Source: Achromobacter sp. AONIH1
GTDB taxonomy: Bacteria > Pseudomonadota > Gammaproteobacteria > Burkholderiales > Burkholderiaceae_B
Direction of reading: 5' to 3'
Assembly (NCBI RefSeq): GCF_002902905.1
Contig: NZ_CP026124.1
Location: 5,394,001-5,458,000, forward strand
DNA length: 64,000 nt
The position numbers and the translations under genes were made by a program. The notes beneath the pieces are model-generated. The model saw only the letters and a program-made list of their open reading frames with translations. It had not been told where the DNA came from and did no database searches. This document shows, in pieces, positions 20,643 through 29,867 of this stretch. The stretch's first letter is position 1, and each line of letters starts with the position of its first letter.

Positions 20643-21116
20643 ATGAGCATATACGTTTTTGTCTACGGCACGCTACGCGCGGGCGAGATCAACGACCTGG
20701 AGCGGACCGCCTCCGACCGTGGACTGCCGGCGGTACGGCGGGTCGGCGCGGCCAGCGTGCCGGGCCGGCTGGTCGACTTCGGCGCCTGGCCCGGCCTGAT
20801 TCCCGTGGCTGACGGGCGTCGCGTCCTAGGAGATATCTATCAGGTCGAGCCGGCCCATATCCAATTGATGGACGAGATCGAGGACTACCATCCCGGCCGG
20901 CCCGGCTGCTTCCTGCGCCGCGACGTGCTGGCGCGCCTCGCGCAGCCGGGCCCGGACGGCGCGGAGCTGCCCTGTCAGTACTACCCGATAGATCCCGCGC
21001 GGCGTGGCGCCGCCAGCGACATCGCGGCCGTCGATCACGTCACGGACTGGGTCGTTTACCGCCACGCGGGGAACGCTCGCGCGGCGTCCCTGTCCAAGGA
21101 CGCCGCGAGCGCGTAA
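20643..21116 (+). CDS. Gamma-glutamylcyclotransferase family protein
   Basis: This 157-residue protein has the family opening VFVYGTLRAGEIN and the catalytic Glu region LMDEIEDYHP, with VYVRRDV-like barrel text (FLRRDVLA) after it. Members of this fold (AIG2/GGCT) cleave gamma-glutamyl amines to 5-oxoproline. It stands between clpB and fnr; its ATG is 140 bases from the divergent clpB start. The precise substrate is not determined. Confidence 0.88.
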   Translation: MSIYVFVYGTLRAGEINDLERTASDRGLPAVRRVGAASVPGRLVDFGAWPGLIPVADGRRVLGDIYQVEPAHIQLMDEIEDYHPGRPGCFLRRDVLARLAQPGPDGAELPCQYYPIDPARRGAASDIAAVDHVTDWVVYRHAGNARAASLSKDAASA

Positions 21117-21212
21117 GACACCCGTAGTAACAACGGACTACAATACCAATTGTCATCACGCTTCATGCCCGCATCGGCTACCCGCCGCTCGACGGGCGCT
21201 ATAGAGGTCAAT

Positions 21213-21941
21213 ATGCAAAAAAGGGTCCCCGTAGCCCCAGATGCCGCCCATTGCTCCACGTGTATGCTGGGACACGTGTGCGTGCCCGTGGGCATGGCAG
21301 CCGCCGAAGTAGAAAAGCTGGACGAACTGGTGAAGGAACGCGTGCGCCTTGAAAAGGGCAAGACGCTGTACTCGCTGGATCACCCCCTCGATGCGGTCTA
21401 TGGCGTGCGCTTCGGCAGCCTGAAGACGCAGCTCGAAGACGCGACTGGCCAGATCCAGATCACCGGTTTCCACCTGCCCGGCGAGATCGTCGGCATGGAC
21501 GGCATGCTCGAGGGCAAGCACGTGTCGGCCGCCGTCGCGCTGGAAGACTCCGAAGTCTGCGTCATTCGCCTGAATGAAGTCGACCGCGTCGCCACCCACC
21601 TGCCCTCGCTGCAGCAGCAGTTCCGCCGTCTGATGAGCCGCGAGATCACGCGTTCGCACCAGATGCTGGCCTCGCTGGGTTCGATGCGTTCCGAGCAGCG
21701 CCTGGCGGCGTTCCTGTTGAACCTGTCGCAGCGCTACGCCTCGCTGGGCTATTCGTCCACCGAGTTCGTGCTGCGCATGAGCCGCGAGGAAATCGGCAAC
21801 TACCTGGGCCTGACGCTGGAAACGGTAAGCCGGCTGTTCTCGCGCTTCGCGCGCGATGGGCTGATCCGCATCAACCAGCGCGAAGTCCGCATCCTCGACC
21901 AGCCTGCGCTCAAGCAGCTGCTGGGCCAAGAAAGCTGCTGA
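21213..21941 (+). CDS. fnr: Fnr-type oxygen-sensing regulator (Btr/Anr-like)
   Basis: This 242-residue CRP/FNR family protein has the [4Fe-4S] cysteines C14, C17, C23 (HCSTCMLGHVC) and C116, a cyclic-nucleotide-like barrel, and a DNA-recognition helix with the Fnr residues E-SR in LTLETVSRLFSRF. It activates anaerobic genes when oxygen is absent. The start at 21213 (MQKRVPVAPD) matches the family; the longer open frame from 21150 adds unconserved residues. Candidate targets in the window include hemN. In Bordetella pertussis the homologue is called Btr. Confidence 0.95.
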   Translation: MQKRVPVAPDAAHCSTCMLGHVCVPVGMAAAEVEKLDELVKERVRLEKGKTLYSLDHPLDAVYGVRFGSLKTQLEDATGQIQITGFHLPGEIVGMDGMLEGKHVSAAVALEDSEVCVIRLNEVDRVATHLPSLQQQFRRLMSREITRSHQMLASLGSMRSEQRLAAFLLNLSQRYASLGYSSTEFVLRMSREEIGNYLGLTLETVSRLFSRFARDGLIRINQREVRILDQPALKQLLGQESC

Positions 21942-21949
21942 AGCCGCCC

Positions 21950-23104
21950 ATGCGCCGCGCGCGCGCCTTCCTGCCGGCCGCCAGCCTGATGCTGGCGGCG
22001 TTGATGGCCCCGCTGGCGGCCGCCGCGCAGACGCCCCTGCCCGATCCCTACGACTACGACGAAGCCACGCCCGCGCCCAAGCCGGCCAAGCCGGCGCGCT
22101 GGCAGACCGTCGAGCTGGGCAAGCCGGGCCATCGCTACAAGATCCCGGTCTACGCCAACCGTCCGCTGGGCAAGGGCGAACTGGCCGACATCAAGCAGGT
22201 GGTGGTGGTGATCCACGGCGTCAAGCGCGACGCCGACCGCTATTACGAATACGTGGCCGACCTGCTGGAACGCAATCCGGAGCGCGCGCGCGACACGCTG
22301 GTGCTGGCGCCGCGTTTTTCCGGTTCCATCGATTCCGGTTTCGCCGGCATGGCGGCGTGGCGCAAGGCCAGCTGGGAAGAAGGCGAGGACAGCGTGCAGG
22401 CCGCCGGCCGGCCGGCGCCGGTCAGCTCGTTCCAGGTTCTGGATGACCTGCTGCGCAGCCTGGACGACCGCCAGCGCCTGCCCGCGCTGGCCGGCATCGT
22501 GCTGGCCGGCCATTCCGGCGGCGCGCAGCTGGTGCAACGCTACGCCGTGCTGAACAACGTCGACGGCCCGCTGCGCCGCGACGGGCTGGCGCTGCGCTAC
22601 GTGATCGCCAATCCCTCTTCCTACCTGTACCTGACCAACGAGCGGCCACGCCCGGACGGCAAGGGCTACGCGCCCTACGAACGCGGCATCTGCCCCACCT
22701 ACAACCAGTACAAGTACGGCACCGACAAGCTGCCCGCCTACGCGCGCGGCCAGGAGGAATCCCGGCTGTTCGTGCGCTACGCGGCGCGCGACGTCACCTA
22801 CCTGCTAGGCGGCGCCGACAACAACCCCGAGCACCGGCTGCTGGACAAGACCTGCGGCGCCGAAGCCCAGGGCTCCACGCGACTGGCGCGCGGCACCGCC
22901 TACCTGCAATACGAGTTCCTGCTCGCGTCGCGCGGCGGCAAGCCGGTCACGCTGCACCGCGCCGGCTACGAAGTGCGCGGCGTGGGCCACGACGGCAAGA
23001 ACATGTTCGGCTCGGAATGCGGCGCCCAGGCCCTGCTGGGCGAAGGCGCGCGCGGGACGGACAAGGCCGCGCCCTGCGAGCCGATCAAGCCGCGCGGCAA
23101 GTAG
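21950..23104 (+). CDS. Secreted alpha/beta-hydrolase-fold protein
   Basis: This 384-residue protein has a signal peptide (LPAASLMLAALMAPLAAAAQ) and an alpha/beta-hydrolase core: VVVVIHGVKRDADRYY for the oxyanion region, nucleophile elbow LAGHSGG (Ser about 186) and a late VGHDGKNMF supplying the catalytic His. Three cysteines late in the chain could form disulfides. It begins 8 bases after fnr, so it may be co-transcribed. Similar proteins are conserved but uncharacterised; esterase activity is only a guess. Confidence 0.75.
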   Translation: MRRARAFLPAASLMLAALMAPLAAAAQTPLPDPYDYDEATPAPKPAKPARWQTVELGKPGHRYKIPVYANRPLGKGELADIKQVVVVIHGVKRDADRYYEYVADLLERNPERARDTLVLAPRFSGSIDSGFAGMAAWRKASWEEGEDSVQAAGRPAPVSSFQVLDDLLRSLDDRQRLPALAGIVLAGHSGGAQLVQRYAVLNNVDGPLRRDGLALRYVIANPSSYLYLTNERPRPDGKGYAPYERGICPTYNQYKYGTDKLPAYARGQEESRLFVRYAARDVTYLLGGADNNPEHRLLDKTCGAEAQGSTRLARGTAYLQYEFLLASRGGKPVTLHRAGYEVRGVGHDGKNMFGSECGAQALLGEGARGTDKAAPCEPIKPRGK

Positions 23105-23273
23105 CGCCCGCCAGGCACCGTCCAGGGCGCCCTCCAATCATGACAGCAAGCTGAACGATGGCGCGGCGGCGCGTGCAATTTCGCGCGGCCGGGAGCAATA
23201 TAGGGACATGCTGGCGGCGGCGCGCTTGCGGCCGCGCCGGCGTTTCCCATTCCGGCAAGCAGCAAGGACCGCC

Positions 23274-24575
23274 ATGACGCACACGCATCTGGATGTCGCC
23301 GACGCGAAGCGCCGCATCAAGGCCATTTTCGTCGGCTCCATGGGCAACCTGGTCGAGTGGTACGACTTCTACGCCTACACCGCCTTCGCGCTGTACTTCG
23401 CCCCCGCCTTCTTCCCCTCGCACGATCCCGTCGTCCAGCAGCTCAATGCCGCCACGCTGTTCGCGGCCGGCTTCATCGTGCGGCCGCTGGGCGGCTGGCT
23501 GTTCGGGCATATCGCGGACCGGCACGGCCGGCGGCTGTCGCTGATGGTGTCGGTGGGCATGATGTGCGTGGGCTCGCTGATCATCGCACTCACGCCCACC
23601 TACGCCTCCATCGGCCTGGCCGCGCCGGCGCTGCTGGCGCTGGCGCGCGTGATCGAGGGGCTGAGCCTGGGCGGGGAATATGGCGCCAGCGCCACCTACC
23701 TGACCGAGATCGCCGACGCCGAGCACCGCGGCTTCTATTCCAGCTTCCAGTATGTGACGCTGATCGGCGGCCAGCTCAGCGCGATCCTGGTGCTGTTGCT
23801 GCTGCAGAACGTGTTCCTGACTCACCAGCAGCTGGTGGATTGGGGCTGGCGCATCCCCTTCGTGATCGGCGCGCTGCTTGCCATCGTGACCGCCTTCATG
23901 CGGCGCGACATGCCCGAGACCGACTCCTACAAGGCCGCCAGCAAGACCCAGCCGCGCACCAGTTCGCTGCGCGGCCTGCTGAAGTACCCGCGCGAGGTGG
24001 CCATCGTGGTGGGCCTGACGGCGGGCGGCACGGCGGCCTTCTACACCTTCACCACCTACATGCAGACCTTCGTCCGGCAGACGGCGGGGTTCTCTGACAT
24101 CGTCACCACCTATGTGATCGCCGCCTCGCTGATCTTCGCGCTGATCCTGCAGCCGCTGTATGGCGCGCTGTCCGACCGCATCGGGCGCAAGCCCTTGCTG
24201 GTGTTCTTCGGCGTCGCGGGCGCGCTGCTGACCGTGCCCATCCTGTACACGCTGGCGCAGACGCGCTCGCCCTTCATCGCCTTCCTGCTGATCTGCGGCG
24301 CCTGGGTCTTCACGGCCGGCTACACCTCGATCAACGCCGTGGTGAAGGCCGAGCTGTTCCCGACCAACATCCGCGCCACCGGCGTGGCCGTGCCGTATGC
24401 GGTGACCGTGTCGATCTTCGGCGGCACGGCGCCCGCCATCGCCCTGTGGTTCAAGCAGCAGGGGCATGAGCAATGGTTCTATTACTACCTGGCCGGCGTG
24501 ATCTTCCTGTCGCTGCTGGTGTACGCGACCATGCGCGACACGCGCCGCGAATCGGCCATGCACCGACATGAATAG
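23274..24575 (+). CDS. MFS transporter, metabolite:H+ symporter (MHS) family
   Basis: This 433-residue protein has twelve hydrophobic segments and the MHS signatures NLVEWYDFYAYTAFA, FGHIADRHGRR and SLGGEYGASATYLTE. Closest characterised relatives are alpha-ketoglutarate permease KgtP and related dicarboxylate/proline symporters. The ATG at 23274 is in the usual position; the open frame begins upstream in unconserved sequence. It stands alone between the secreted hydrolase and the ferredoxin, so its substrate is not fixed by context. Confidence 0.9.
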   Translation: MTHTHLDVADAKRRIKAIFVGSMGNLVEWYDFYAYTAFALYFAPAFFPSHDPVVQQLNAATLFAAGFIVRPLGGWLFGHIADRHGRRLSLMVSVGMMCVGSLIIALTPTYASIGLAAPALLALARVIEGLSLGGEYGASATYLTEIADAEHRGFYSSFQYVTLIGGQLSAILVLLLLQNVFLTHQQLVDWGWRIPFVIGALLAIVTAFMRRDMPETDSYKAASKTQPRTSSLRGLLKYPREVAIVVGLTAGGTAAFYTFTTYMQTFVRQTAGFSDIVTTYVIAASLIFALILQPLYGALSDRIGRKPLLVFFGVAGALLTVPILYTLAQTRSPFIAFLLICGAWVFTAGYTSINAVVKAELFPTNIRATGVAVPYAVTVSIFGGTAPAIALWFKQQGHEQWFYYYLAGVIFLSLLVYATMRDTRRESAMHRHE

Positions 24576-24661
24576 CGACAGCGGGCGCAAGCGGGCCTGA
24601 CGCGGGCGGCCCGCCGCAATAGGCCCGCGCCGGCCACGCGCCACACGCCGGCATGCGCCGG

Positions 24662-24997
24662 CTAGCGTCGCGCTCCGGTCAGCGCCCGCTCGGGCGCGGG
24701 CGCGGGCGGCTCCAGCGGCGCGGCCTGCAAGGACTGGATCTCCAGCGCCGTGACGGCATGCGCCACGCAGGGCAGGATCCAGCCCTCTTCCTTCTCGTCG
24801 CGCGACAGGCCCGGCCATTCGATGCGGTAGCGGATCTCGCCCTCCAGCATGAGGCACATGCAGGCGCGGCAGGTGCCGTTGCGGCAGGAGCTGGGCAGCT
24901 TGATGCCGCCGGCCTGCGCGGCCAGCAGCAGCGGCGTGTCCTCGTCGGCATCGAAACGCAGGCCCGAGGGCTGGATCAGGACCGGATGCGAGGGCAT
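24662..24997 (-). CDS. [2Fe-2S] ferredoxin, plant type
   Basis: This 111-residue ferredoxin has the cluster ligands CRNGTCRACMC (C-x4-C-x2-C) and a fourth Cys in LPCVAHAV. The C-terminus ends in a Pro/Ala-rich tail. It is encoded 18 bases downstream of the Nudix gene and probably co-transcribed. It would carry electrons to an oxygenase or reductase not encoded nearby. Confidence 0.9.
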   Translation of the reverse strand: MPSHPVLIQPSGLRFDADEDTPLLLAAQAGGIKLPSSCRNGTCRACMCLMLEGEIRYRIEWPGLSRDEKEEGWILPCVAHAVTALEIQSLQAAPLEPPAPAPERALTGARR

Positions 24998-25015
24998 GGC
25001 GGAAGGCGGACGGGC

Positions 25016-25606
25016 TCAGCCGGCCGCGTCGTCGCGCCAGTCCAGCTGCCAGGCGCCGGACAGCACGTTCTGCAGCCACAGCGTGCAGGTCAGGGTCTTG
25101 GCGTCCGTCACTTCTCCCCGGGCGCAGGCCTCATACAGCTCGGACGGCTGGGCGCTGATCACGTCCAGGAACTCGTCCTGGTCCAGCTGCCTCGGCCCGG
25201 CGCGCAGGCCGCGCGCGAAGAAGATGTGGATGATCTCGGTGGAATAGGCGATCGCCAGGTGCAGCGCGCCGGCGTGGGCCCATTGCGCGGCGGTATAGCC
25301 GGTTTCCTCCAGCAGCTCGCGCTTGCCGCAGGCCAGCGGATCCTCGCCCGGGTCCAGCTTGCCGGCGGGAAACTCCGTCATGACGCGGCCGATGGGATAG
25401 CGGAACTGCCGCTCCAGCAGCACCCGGCCGTCGTCGAGCAGCGGGATCACCACCACGGCGCCGGGATGCACCACGTATTCGCGCGTGGAGGTGTTGCCGT
25501 TGGGCAGGCGGACGGTGTCGTTGCGGATCTTCAGGAAGCGGCCGTCATAGGCCGCCACGCTGGAAACCAGCTCTTCGTGCAGATGGGATTCGGGTTTGGT
25601 CGTCAT
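25016..25606 (-). CDS. Nudix hydrolase, ADP-ribose pyrophosphatase type
   Basis: This 196-residue protein has a complete Nudix box, GKLDPGEDPLACGKRELLEETGY (conserved G, REL, EE and G), preceded by EFPAGK typical of ADP-ribose pyrophosphatases. It hydrolyses nucleoside diphosphate derivatives, most likely ADP-ribose, in the cytoplasm. The ferredoxin follows after 18 bases. Confidence 0.9.
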   Translation of the reverse strand: MTTKPESHLHEELVSSVAAYDGRFLKIRNDTVRLPNGNTSTREYVVHPGAVVVIPLLDDGRVLLERQFRYPIGRVMTEFPAGKLDPGEDPLACGKRELLEETGYTAAQWAHAGALHLAIAYSTEIIHIFFARGLRAGPRQLDQDEFLDVISAQPSELYEACARGEVTDAKTLTCTLWLQNVLSGAWQLDWRDDAAG

Positions 25607-25722
25607 GGCGCGTGCGGATGGCGGCCGGGAGGGCGGCGGCCTGCGCCGTCCGCCCGGCAGGAGTGCATGAGCTTACCATCGCGCCGCGACGGTCCCGCGG
25701 GGCCGCGCGCCCGGCCCCGCGC

Positions 25723-26742
25723 CTACGGCGCTACCCGGATCACCACCTTGCCGAAATGGCTGCCGGACGCCAGGTGCGCGAAGGCGGCCGGCGCCTCGTC
25801 GAAGCCAAAGACCCGGTCGATCACGGGCTTGATGCCGGCGACCGAGACGAAACGGGCCAGGTCCTCCAGCATCTTGCGGCTGCCCACGAAAATGCCTTCC
25901 AGGCGCTTGGCGCCGCCGATCAGCGCCAGCGGCGCCACCGGCGTCGCGCCAAAGCCGCTGACGCCGCCGATCATGGATACCGTGCCGCCCATGCGCACGG
26001 CGGCCACCGAGCGCTCCAGCGTGCCCTGCCCGCCCACTTCCACCACGACGTGCGCTCCGTCGCCGCCCGTCTGGCGCAGCGCTTCGACCTGCCATTCGGG
26101 CGTCTCGCGGTAATTGATCAGCACATCCGCGCCCAGTTCGCGCGCCTGTTCCAGCTTGCGGTTGCTGGACGAGGTGACGATGGCCCGCAGGCCGGCGGCC
26201 TTGGCCAGCTGCAACCCCCAGATCGACACGCCGCCCGTGCCCAGCAGCAGCGCCGTCTGGCCCGCCTGCGCGCGGCCGCCGACGAACAGGGCGTTCCACG
26301 CGGTCACCGCCGCGCAGGGCAAGGTCGCGGCCTCTTCGTCCGACAGACCCGCCGGCGTGGCGACCAGCCCGTGTTCGGCATAGACGGCTTCCTCGGCCAG
26401 CACGCCATCGGTGGCCGCGCCCGGCGCCAGCGCGGTCTTGGCCGGCGTGGGCTCGCCATCGACCCAGTCCGGCATGAAGGCGCCCATGACACGGTCGCCC
26501 ACGCGGAAACGCGTGACGCGCTCGCCCACGGCGGCGACCACGCCAGCCATGTCGGAGGCGGGGATCACGGGCGCGCCGCTGCCCTTCAGGTAAATGCCGT
26601 CCGCGACCATCAGGTCGCGGAAGTTCAGGGACACGGCGTGAACGCGCACGCGCACGTCGTACGGGCCGAGCGCTTTCGATTCCAGCGTGACGCGCTTGAG
26701 CGATTCGATGCCCTTGCCGCCGGTGACGTGATAGGCCTGCAT
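25723..26742 (-). CDS. NAD(P)-dependent quinone oxidoreductase/alcohol dehydrogenase (MDR family)
   Basis: This 339-residue medium-chain dehydrogenase has the GroES-like domain (LNFRDLMVADGIYL, IPASDMAGVVAAVG) and a nucleotide-binding domain with LLGTGGVSIWGLQLAKAAG. The catalytic zinc cysteine of true alcohol dehydrogenases is not seen, pointing to the quinone-oxidoreductase-like group. It is transcribed divergently from a LysR regulator across a 142-base gap with an inverted repeat, the usual arrangement of a LysR target. Confidence 0.88.
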   Translation of the reverse strand: MQAYHVTGGKGIESLKRVTLESKALGPYDVRVRVHAVSLNFRDLMVADGIYLKGSGAPVIPASDMAGVVAAVGERVTRFRVGDRVMGAFMPDWVDGEPTPAKTALAPGAATDGVLAEEAVYAEHGLVATPAGLSDEEAATLPCAAVTAWNALFVGGRAQAGQTALLLGTGGVSIWGLQLAKAAGLRAIVTSSSNRKLEQARELGADVLINYRETPEWQVEALRQTGGDGAHVVVEVGGQGTLERSVAAVRMGGTVSMIGGVSGFGATPVAPLALIGGAKRLEGIFVGSRKMLEDLARFVSVAGIKPVIDRVFGFDEAPAAFAHLASGSHFGKVVIRVAP

Positions 26743-26809
26743 GATGAGATTCCTTGCGATACGTAATGGAAGGCGCGCCGTGCCGGCGTCGCCCGGTATC
26801 GCTAAGATA

Positions 26810-26829
26810 TAGGGGAATAGATATCCCTA
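26810..26829. promoter_or_regulatory. Probable LysR-type binding site
   Basis: TAGGG-N10-CCCTA, an interrupted inverted repeat with the T-N-A form of LysR boxes, lies in an AT-rich part of the gap between the divergent oxidoreductase and LysR genes, about 55 bases from the LysR start. Confidence 0.5.
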
Positions 26830-26884
26830 GTGGCGCATTTTTTTCCTTTCAATGATTCCCGAAAGGCACCAATCAAGGATTGCC

Positions 26885-27805
26885 ATGAATACCCGCAATG
26901 TCCACGACCGGCTCAACGGCATCGAAGCCTTCGTGCAGGCGGCCGAGGCCGGCAGCTTCGCGCTGGCGGCCGAGCGCCTGCGCCTGACACGCTCGGCCGT
27001 CGGCAAGTCCATCGCGCGGCTGGAGGCCCGGCTGGGCGTGCGGCTGTTCCACCGCACCACGCGCCAGCAAAGCCTGACCGACGACGGCCAGGCCTATTAC
27101 GACCGCTGCGTGCGCGCGCTGGCCGAGCTGCAGGCGGCCGAGGCGGAGCTGGACAGCGGCCGCCGCGAGCCGCAGGGCCGCCTGCGCGTCACCGCGCCGC
27201 TGGTGTTTGGCCGGCATTGCGTCGCGCCGGTGCTGCGCGAGCTGGCGGGCCGCTATCCACAGCTGGAGGTCGACATCTCGTTCAGCGACCGCGTGGTGGA
27301 CCTGATCGACGAAGGCTATGACCTGGGCATCCGCGTCGGCGACCTGCCGGACAGTTCCAGCCTCGCGGCCCGCCGGCTGGGCCTGCAGACAATGGGCATC
27401 GGCGCGTCGCCCGCCTATATCGCCGCTCACGGCCGTCCCGTCACGGCGCAGGAGATGCAGGCGCACGCCGGCATCATCTATGCGCGCGGCGGCCAGGACA
27501 AGGCCTGGACGATGCAGGACGAGGATGGCCGCGCGACACAGTTGCGCCTGCGGCCCAGCCTGCGCCTGGACGACCTGCAGGCCATCGCCGACGCGGCCAT
27601 CGCCGGCGCCGGCCTGGCCTGGCTGCCCTGCTGGATGCTGGCGCGCTATGTCGGCACGGGAGAGCTGGAGGTGCTGATGCACGGCGACCAGCTGGCCGCC
27701 CACGAGGTGCACGCGGTCTGGCCGCAGGCGCGCCACCTGCCCTCCAAGACCCGCACCGCGATCGACGCGCTGGCCGCGCGCGTGCCTGCGATGCTGGCGC
27801 CGTAG
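26885..27805 (+). CDS. LysR family transcriptional regulator
   Basis: This 306-residue regulator has the N-terminal winged helix (FVQAAEAGSFALAAERL, then LTRSAVGKSIARLEARLGVRLFHRTTR) and the substrate-binding domain typical of LysR proteins. The ATG at 26885 (MNTRNVHDR) was chosen because the upstream in-frame ATG at 26852 adds unconserved residues. It probably controls the divergent quinone oxidoreductase in response to an unidentified ligand. Confidence 0.92.
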   Translation: MNTRNVHDRLNGIEAFVQAAEAGSFALAAERLRLTRSAVGKSIARLEARLGVRLFHRTTRQQSLTDDGQAYYDRCVRALAELQAAEAELDSGRREPQGRLRVTAPLVFGRHCVAPVLRELAGRYPQLEVDISFSDRVVDLIDEGYDLGIRVGDLPDSSSLAARRLGLQTMGIGASPAYIAAHGRPVTAQEMQAHAGIIYARGGQDKAWTMQDEDGRATQLRLRPSLRLDDLQAIADAAIAGAGLAWLPCWMLARYVGTGELEVLMHGDQLAAHEVHAVWPQARHLPSKTRTAIDALAARVPAMLAP

Positions 27806-27882
27806 CGGGGACGGCCTCGCGCGTACCCGCGCGGATCAGGGGGTAGAGAATGCCGGCGAGACCGGCGCGCCGAATACCTCGT

Positions 27883-29136
27883 TCAGCCGAACTTGCGCAA
27901 CGCGTCCAGCGCCAGGCCGGCGCCGATGCTGCCGAACAGGTCGCCCTCGACGCTGCGCGCGCCGGGCACCAGCGCCGACACGCTTTCGCGCAGCCGGGGC
28001 ACGCGACTGGAGCCGCCGGTGAAGAACACGGTGTCCACGTCCGCCGCCGCCACGCCGGCGTCGCGCAGCAGCGCGCCGACGGTGGTTTCCACCTTTTCGA
28101 TCAGCCGGCCGACACAGGCGTCGAAGGACGGCCGCGTCACGTCCACGGCCAGCCCCGCGCCGACGCGCGACAGGTCGATGCGGGCCTCGGGCGCTTCGGA
28201 CAGCGCGATCTTGGCCTCTTCCACCTGCACCGCCACCCAGTGGCCGGCGCGCTCCTTGACCAGATTCAGCAGCAGGTCGATCTTGGCGCGATCGCCGGCC
28301 TCGGCGCGGATGTAGGCGAAGTGCTCGGCGGCCTTGCGGGTATACGCCTGGTTGATGGTGTGCCAGCAGGCCAGATTGCCGTACTGCGTGGACGGCACGT
28401 CCTTGCCGCTGCGCAGCTGGCTGCCCAGGCCCAGCAGCGGCATGACGTGGGCCAGGCTCAGCTGCTTGTCGAAGTCCGCGCCGCCGATGTGCACGCCGCC
28501 ATAGGCCAGGATGTCCTCGCGGCGGTCGGCCTTGCCGGCGCGGCCGGGGCCCAGCCGGATCAGCGAAAAGTCGGAGGTGCCGCCGCCGATGTCGATGACC
28601 AGCACCAGTTCCTCGCGGTCGATCTGCGATTCATAGTCGAAGGCCGCGGCCAGCGGCTCGAACTGGAATTCGATATCGGTGAAGCCGACCTGGCGGGCGA
28701 TCTCGCCCAGCGTGTCCTGCGCCGTCTGGTCGGCGGCCGGATCGTCGTCCACGAAGAACACCGGTCGGCCTAGCACCACGCGCTGGAAATCGCGGCCGGC
28801 GGCGGTCTCGGCGCGGCGCTTGAGTTCGGCGATGAAGCGCGTGAGCAGCACGCGGAACGGAATCGAACGGCCCTGGACCTCGGTGGAGCCGTCGATCAGC
28901 GAGCTGCCCAGCAGGCTCTTCATCGAGCGCATCAGGCGCCCGTCGTAGCCGGCCAGATAGTCGGCGATGGCGCCCCGGCCATAGCTGACCTCGTTGTCTT
29001 CGTCATGGAAGAAGATGGCCGACGGCAGGGTGGGCTTGCCGTCCTCGAGCGACAGCAGCGCGTGCTGGCCGGGGCGGCTCCAGCCCACGGTGGAATTGGA
29101 CGTGCCGAAGTCGACGCCGCATGCGGAGGAAATCAT
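27883..29136 (-). CDS. Hsp70-family protein, YegD-like
   Basis: This 417-residue actin/Hsp70-fold ATPase has phosphate loops CGVDFGTSNSTVG and LVIDIGGGTSDFSLI and the adenosine motif VFFTGGSSRVPRLR. It lacks the C-terminal substrate-binding domain of DnaK, as in E. coli YegD. The start MISSACGVDFG at 29136 leaves the usual short N-terminus; the open frame extends further but is Gly/Ala filler. It stands alone. The cellular role of YegD-type proteins is unclear. Confidence 0.9.
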   Translation of the reverse strand: MISSACGVDFGTSNSTVGWSRPGQHALLSLEDGKPTLPSAIFFHDEDNEVSYGRGAIADYLAGYDGRLMRSMKSLLGSSLIDGSTEVQGRSIPFRVLLTRFIAELKRRAETAAGRDFQRVVLGRPVFFVDDDPAADQTAQDTLGEIARQVGFTDIEFQFEPLAAAFDYESQIDREELVLVIDIGGGTSDFSLIRLGPGRAGKADRREDILAYGGVHIGGADFDKQLSLAHVMPLLGLGSQLRSGKDVPSTQYGNLACWHTINQAYTRKAAEHFAYIRAEAGDRAKIDLLLNLVKERAGHWVAVQVEEAKIALSEAPEARIDLSRVGAGLAVDVTRPSFDACVGRLIEKVETTVGALLRDAGVAAADVDTVFFTGGSSRVPRLRESVSALVPGARSVEGDLFGSIGAGLALDALRKFG

Positions 29137-29257
29137 GGAATTCAAAGGCTTGGGGGCAAAACGGCGCACAAGTGTACCCTGCCCGCGCCGGATCGCTCCT
29201 TGCCCGCCCCCGCCCTCGTCCGCCGGGGCGCCCCGGCCCGCCGTCCTGGCCGCCCCG

Positions 29258-29593
29258 CTATTGCTGCTGGCGGCGCTGTTCAAGCTCGCGCAGGCATTGC
29301 GCCACGCCGGTCTGCATCTGCGCGTTGGACACTGCGGCGCGGTCCGAGACCCGGCGGCAGCGTTCGTACTCGGACCTGCTGGCCGGGGTATCGCTGATCG
29401 CCGCCGGCGCCTGCGCCCCGGCCTCGCCCGTGACGGTGATGCGCAGCGTCGAGGGCGGCGAGAGGCTGCCGTCCTTGGAGCGGACGCTGGGGTATTGGAA
29501 TTCCTGGCTGGCGGGCGCGGCGGTCTGCGCCTGCGCCAGACCCGCCGTGCAGGCGACGGCGAACAGGAAAGCGGAAACGATGGTTTTCTTCAT
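29258..29593 (-). CDS. Small secreted hypothetical protein
   Basis: This 111-residue protein has a clear signal peptide (MKKTIVSAFLFAVACTAGLAQAQ). The mature part holds a conserved-looking SPPSTLRITVTGEA segment, two cysteines (ERCRRVSDR and AQCLRELEQ) and a Gln-rich helical end. GAGAGGTCGCC precedes the ATG at 29593. Similar short proteins occur in related genomes; the function is not recognised. Confidence 0.75.
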   Translation of the reverse strand: MKKTIVSAFLFAVACTAGLAQAQTAAPASQEFQYPSVRSKDGSLSPPSTLRITVTGEAGAQAPAAISDTPASRSEYERCRRVSDRAAVSNAQMQTGVAQCLRELEQRRQQQ

Positions 29594-29867
29594 GGCGACC
29601 TCTCGGAAAATAAGGCGCAGGCCGCGCCCGACCATGCGTCCGGCGGGCTTGCGCGCCGGCCTATGGTAGTCCGCCTGCGCGCGCCAAGACGCAACACAAT
29701 GCCGTGCAGATGTTTCCCGCCGTTTCTTCGTGGTTTCTTCGTGGCTTCTTCATGGGCTCTTCCCGCGCTCTTCCTGGACTCTTCGTTGCCGCTTGATCGC
29801 GTCGTTCCCGACGCGTCGCCGCCGCTTTGCCGCCGCGCCAGCCCGGCCCGCTGCACGCCCCCGAAGG
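29594..29867. other. Intergenic region with an 11-bp repeat array
   Basis: No convincing gene is seen. A minus-strand open frame (29590-29856) lacks a good start site and is built on the repeat. The main feature is the tandem repeat at 29723-29788. Confidence 0.6.
29723..29788. repeat. Degenerate 11-bp tandem repeat, six units
   Basis: Six consecutive 11-base units follow the pattern NYTCTTCNTGG. The first two (29723-29733, 29734-29744) are identical and the rest diverge at two to four positions. The repeat is pyrimidine-rich on the plus strand and phased at about one helical turn. Confidence 0.8.

Noticed and set aside
29590..29856. An 88-residue minus-strand open frame upstream of the small secreted protein
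   Set aside because: No ribosome-binding site, no domain, and its apparent basic sequence is a by-product of the 11-bp DNA repeat.
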